Shown: positions 5,918 to 7,726 of the stretch, in pieces
Layout of the letters: each line of letters begins with the position of its first letter
Position numbering within the stretch: the first letter of the stretch is position 1
NCBI GenBank assembly: GCA_947478935.1
Contig: CANJXV010000118.1
Coordinates: forward strand, 1-7,726
Direction: 5' to 3'
Origin: Comamonadaceae bacterium
GTDB taxonomy: Bacteria; Pseudomonadota; Gammaproteobacteria; Burkholderiales; Burkholderiaceae_C
DNA length: 7,726 nt
Made by a program: the position numbers and the translations under genes
The notes under the pieces: generated by a model
Seen by the model: only the letters and a program-made list of their open reading frames with translations
What the model was told of the DNA's origin: nothing
Database searches by the model: none

Positions 5918-6244
5918 CTAGCTTTTCTGCAGTTCGGCTTGGATCTGGTCCTTGAGCTTGTGGCTGGCATGGAAGGTCACCACGCGGCGGGCGTCAATGG
6001 CGATGGCTTCGCCGGTGCGCGGGTTACGGCCCGGACGGGGTGCTTTGGTGCGTATCTGGAAGTTGCCAAAGCCAGAGATTTTCACATCCGTGCCGTCCAC
6101 CAATTGTGCGGAAACCAGATCAAAAAAAGCATCCACCATATCTTTGGACTCGCGCTTATTCAAGCCTAATTGGTCAAACAACATATCGGCCAGATGGGCC
6201 TTGGTCACTGCCGCCGTTTCCAGGCTGTCAACAGAAATTTGCAT
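5918..6244 (-). CDS. ihfA: Integration host factor subunit alpha
   Basis: IhfA pairs with IhfB to bind and sharply bend DNA at specific sites in the nucleoid, affecting transcription, replication and recombination. The protein has 108 residues. E. coli IhfA has 99; the extra length is mostly an N-terminal tail of about 11 residues (MQISVDSLETA), such as other Burkholderiales IhfA proteins carry. The core begins VTKAHLADMLFDQLGL, then KISGFGNFQIRTK leads into the DNA-inserting beta arm with the intercalating proline in GRNPRTGEAI (P75). ARRVVTFHASHKLK then leads into the C-terminal helix. Its position directly after pheT is the classic ihfA position and argues for alpha rather than beta or HU. 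The gap to pheT is 49 bases with no terminator. The upstream bases lack a normal Shine-Dalgarno sequence. Confidence 0.96.
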   Translation of the reverse strand: MQISVDSLETAAVTKAHLADMLFDQLGLNKRESKDMVDAFFDLVSAQLVDGTDVKISGFGNFQIRTKAPRPGRNPRTGEAIAIDARRVVTFHASHKLKDQIQAELQKS

Positions 6245-6293
6245 AGGAGAGTTCCGAATCAGGCGCGTTGAGGTCTAGAAAATAAATACGAGC

Positions 6294-7726
6294 TTAGGTG
6301 CGCTGGCGTGCACCTAGGCGGGAAGCCAATTGGGACACTATTGCCGCAACGGTAGTTTCAATTTGCTCTTCCGTCAAGGTGGCCTGCGCGCTGCCCAGCG
6401 TCAGGCGCAGTGCCACGCTGTGCTCGCCCGCGCCCTGCACTGCGGTGTCGGCACCGGGCCGGTAAATGTCGAATACGCGAGCGTCTTGTAGCAGCCCATG
6501 TGTGGGCGCTGAATGAATCGCGGCCAGGATGGCGTCGTGGTGCACGCTGTCGGCGACCATGATGGCCAAGTCCCGCTGCACCGAAGGATAGCGCGCCACC
6601 GGCGCAAAAACCGGCATCGCTTTTTGCAGCAAGGCCTCCAACTCCAGCTCAAATACTTGGGGCGCCTGCGTCAAACCATAGGCTTGTACCCAACGCGGGT
6701 GCAATTCGCCTACATGGCCGACCACTTTGCCGCACAGCGTCACTTGTGCGCAACGACCGGGGTGCATCGCCGGGTGCGCTGCAGCGCTAAATTGCGCCGC
6801 GCTAGGCGCAAACAAGGCCTCTACATCGCCTTTGACATCGAAGAAATCCACCGCAATGTCTTTGCGACCCCATTGAAGCGCATCGGCACCACCCCAGGCT
6901 AGGGCTGCCACGCGCATCGGCTGGTGAAACCCGGCCACCGTGGATTCGCCGTCCTGCACGGAACCATCGCGGAAAAATACCCGCCCCAGCTCAAACACGC
7001 GTACCCGCGAGGCCTTGCGGTCCTGGTTGAACTTGAGCACCTGCACCAAGGAGCCAATCAAGGATGAACGCATCACGTTCATTTGGCTTGCAATCGGATT
7101 GATCAAGCGCACCGGATTGGCATTGCCGGCGAACTCATGCTCCCAGCGCTCATCGACAAAGCTGAAATTAATGGTTTCCTGGTAGCCCAAAGCAGCTAAC
7201 TGGCGGCGCACGGCGAAAGGATTACGCCGGGCTTCCGATCCGACCTTGGCAAATACCGGCGCGCGTGGCGGCGTGTTGGGCAACTGATCAAAGCCGATCA
7301 TGCGCACCACTTCTTCGATCAGATCTTCTTCGATATGGATGTCGAAACGGTAAGTCGGCGGCGTCACGGTCAGTACACCGGGCGTTTCGCTAAAGGCCAG
7401 GCCCAAGCGGCGCATGGCCGCCGCGCAATCGGCTTGGGTCAAGGGCATACCGATCACCTTGACCGCGCGTGCCACGCGCAAATCTACCGTTTTCACTTCT
7501 GGTAAGCGCGGGGCCTGGTCGTCTATGGGGCCGCAGGTAGTTTCTGGCGTGCCGCAAATATCCAAAATCAATTGGGTAATACGCTCAATGTGTTGCACCG
7601 TTAAGGCCGGGTCCACGCCGCGTTCAAAGCGGTGGCCCGCGTCGGTAGAAAAATTAAAGCGGCGCGAGCGCCCGGCGATGGCTTGCGGCCACCAAAAGGC
7701 AGCCTCCACGTAAATGCTGTCGGTAG
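6294..7726 (-). CDS. pheT: Phenylalanyl-tRNA synthetase beta subunit (5' end missing)
   Basis: PheT with PheS forms the alpha2-beta2 enzyme that charges tRNA-Phe. The frame is open to the right edge, and 476 C-terminal residues are visible of about 800. The GTG at 7709 is an internal valine, not a start, since the preceding codons (TDSIY) continue the family sequence. In the visible order: the end of the B3/B4 domain with HRFERGVDP (about 31-39), the B5 domain (about 78-150, with YRFDIHIEEDLIEEVVR), the catalytic-like B6/B7 core (from about 170, with NPIASQMNVMRSSL), and the C-terminal ferredoxin-fold anticodon-binding domain, which starts near FAPVARYPSVQRDLAI (about 373) and runs to the end. 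No frameshift or lesion is visible. pheS is expected just beyond the window. ihfA follows 49 bases after the stop. Confidence 0.97.
   Translation of the reverse strand, partial: TDSIYVEAAFWWPQAIAGRSRRFNFSTDAGHRFERGVDPALTVQHIERITQLILDICGTPETTCGPIDDQAPRLPEVKTVDLRVARAVKVIGMPLTQADCAAAMRRLGLAFSETPGVLTVTPPTYRFDIHIEEDLIEEVVRMIGFDQLPNTPPRAPVFAKVGSEARRNPFAVRRQLAALGYQETINFSFVDERWEHEFAGNANPVRLINPIASQMNVMRSSLIGSLVQVLKFNQDRKASRVRVFELGRVFFRDGSVQDGESTVAGFHQPMRVAALAWGGADALQWGRKDIAVDFFDVKGDVEALFAPSAAQFSAAAHPAMHPGRCAQVTLCGKVVGHVGELHPRWVQAYGLTQAPQVFELELEALLQKAMPVFAPVARYPSVQRDLAIMVADSVHHDAILAAIHSAPTHGLLQDARVFDIYRPGADTAVQGAGEHSVALRLTLGSAQATLTEEQIETTVAAIVSQLASRLGARQRT

Noticed and set aside
5506..6169. Overlapping plus-strand open frames across merR and ihfA
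   Set aside because: They lie opposite clearly recognised genes and have biased composition with no motif.

Overview
The window looks like an ordinary housekeeping stretch of a betaproteobacterial chromosome. It is most likely from Burkholderiales, family Comamonadaceae (Rhodoferax or a relative). This rests on protein similarity recalled from memory: Rho, the C-terminal third of Ndh, IhfA with its N-terminal tail, and a small PHA-granule-type protein. The moderately high GC content fits. Genus cannot be fixed from sequence reading alone. I found no mobile element, CRISPR array, phage or defence island.

Layout: (1) 1-1062, plus strand, is the C-terminal five-sixths of transcription terminator Rho, cut by the left edge. 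(2) 1059-2717, minus strand, is an apparent two-gene unit: ndh (type II NADH:quinone oxidoreductase), then a roughly 100-residue polyhydroxyalkanoate-system protein. The small gene's stop codon overlaps that of rho tail to tail. (3) About 2876-4339, plus strand, diverges from ndh and encodes a flavin-dependent Baeyer-Villiger-like monooxygenase. It ends in an intrinsic terminator whose stem takes in the bases before its stop codon. (4) 4355-5110, minus strand, is a crotonase-fold enoyl-CoA hydratase/isomerase that lacks one of the two usual catalytic glutamates. (5) 5193-7726, minus strand, is the translation/nucleoid cluster pheT (cut by the right edge), ihfA, a small MerR-family regulator and tRNA-Pro(GGG), closed by a strong intrinsic terminator with a GNRA tetraloop.

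The pheT-ihfA-merR-tRNA-Pro block reads in one direction with short gaps. I see no intrinsic terminator until after the tRNA, so readthrough from pheT to the tRNA is possible. The tRNA also has its own perfect TATAAT box followed by a GC-rich discriminator. ndh and the PHA-system protein both bear on handling of reducing power and carbon storage, but a functional link is only inference. The monooxygenase and the crotonase are convergent, separately transcribed, and have unknown substrates. Most starts here lack a good Shine-Dalgarno sequence; the crotonase is the clear exception. No stretch above 300 bases lacks a gene.

No previously undescribed system is evident. The most useful second looks are the crotonase active-site substitution, the off-consensus monooxygenase fingerprints, the organisation of the tRNA-Pro unit, and a near-consensus IHF site in the leader of the gene after ihfA.
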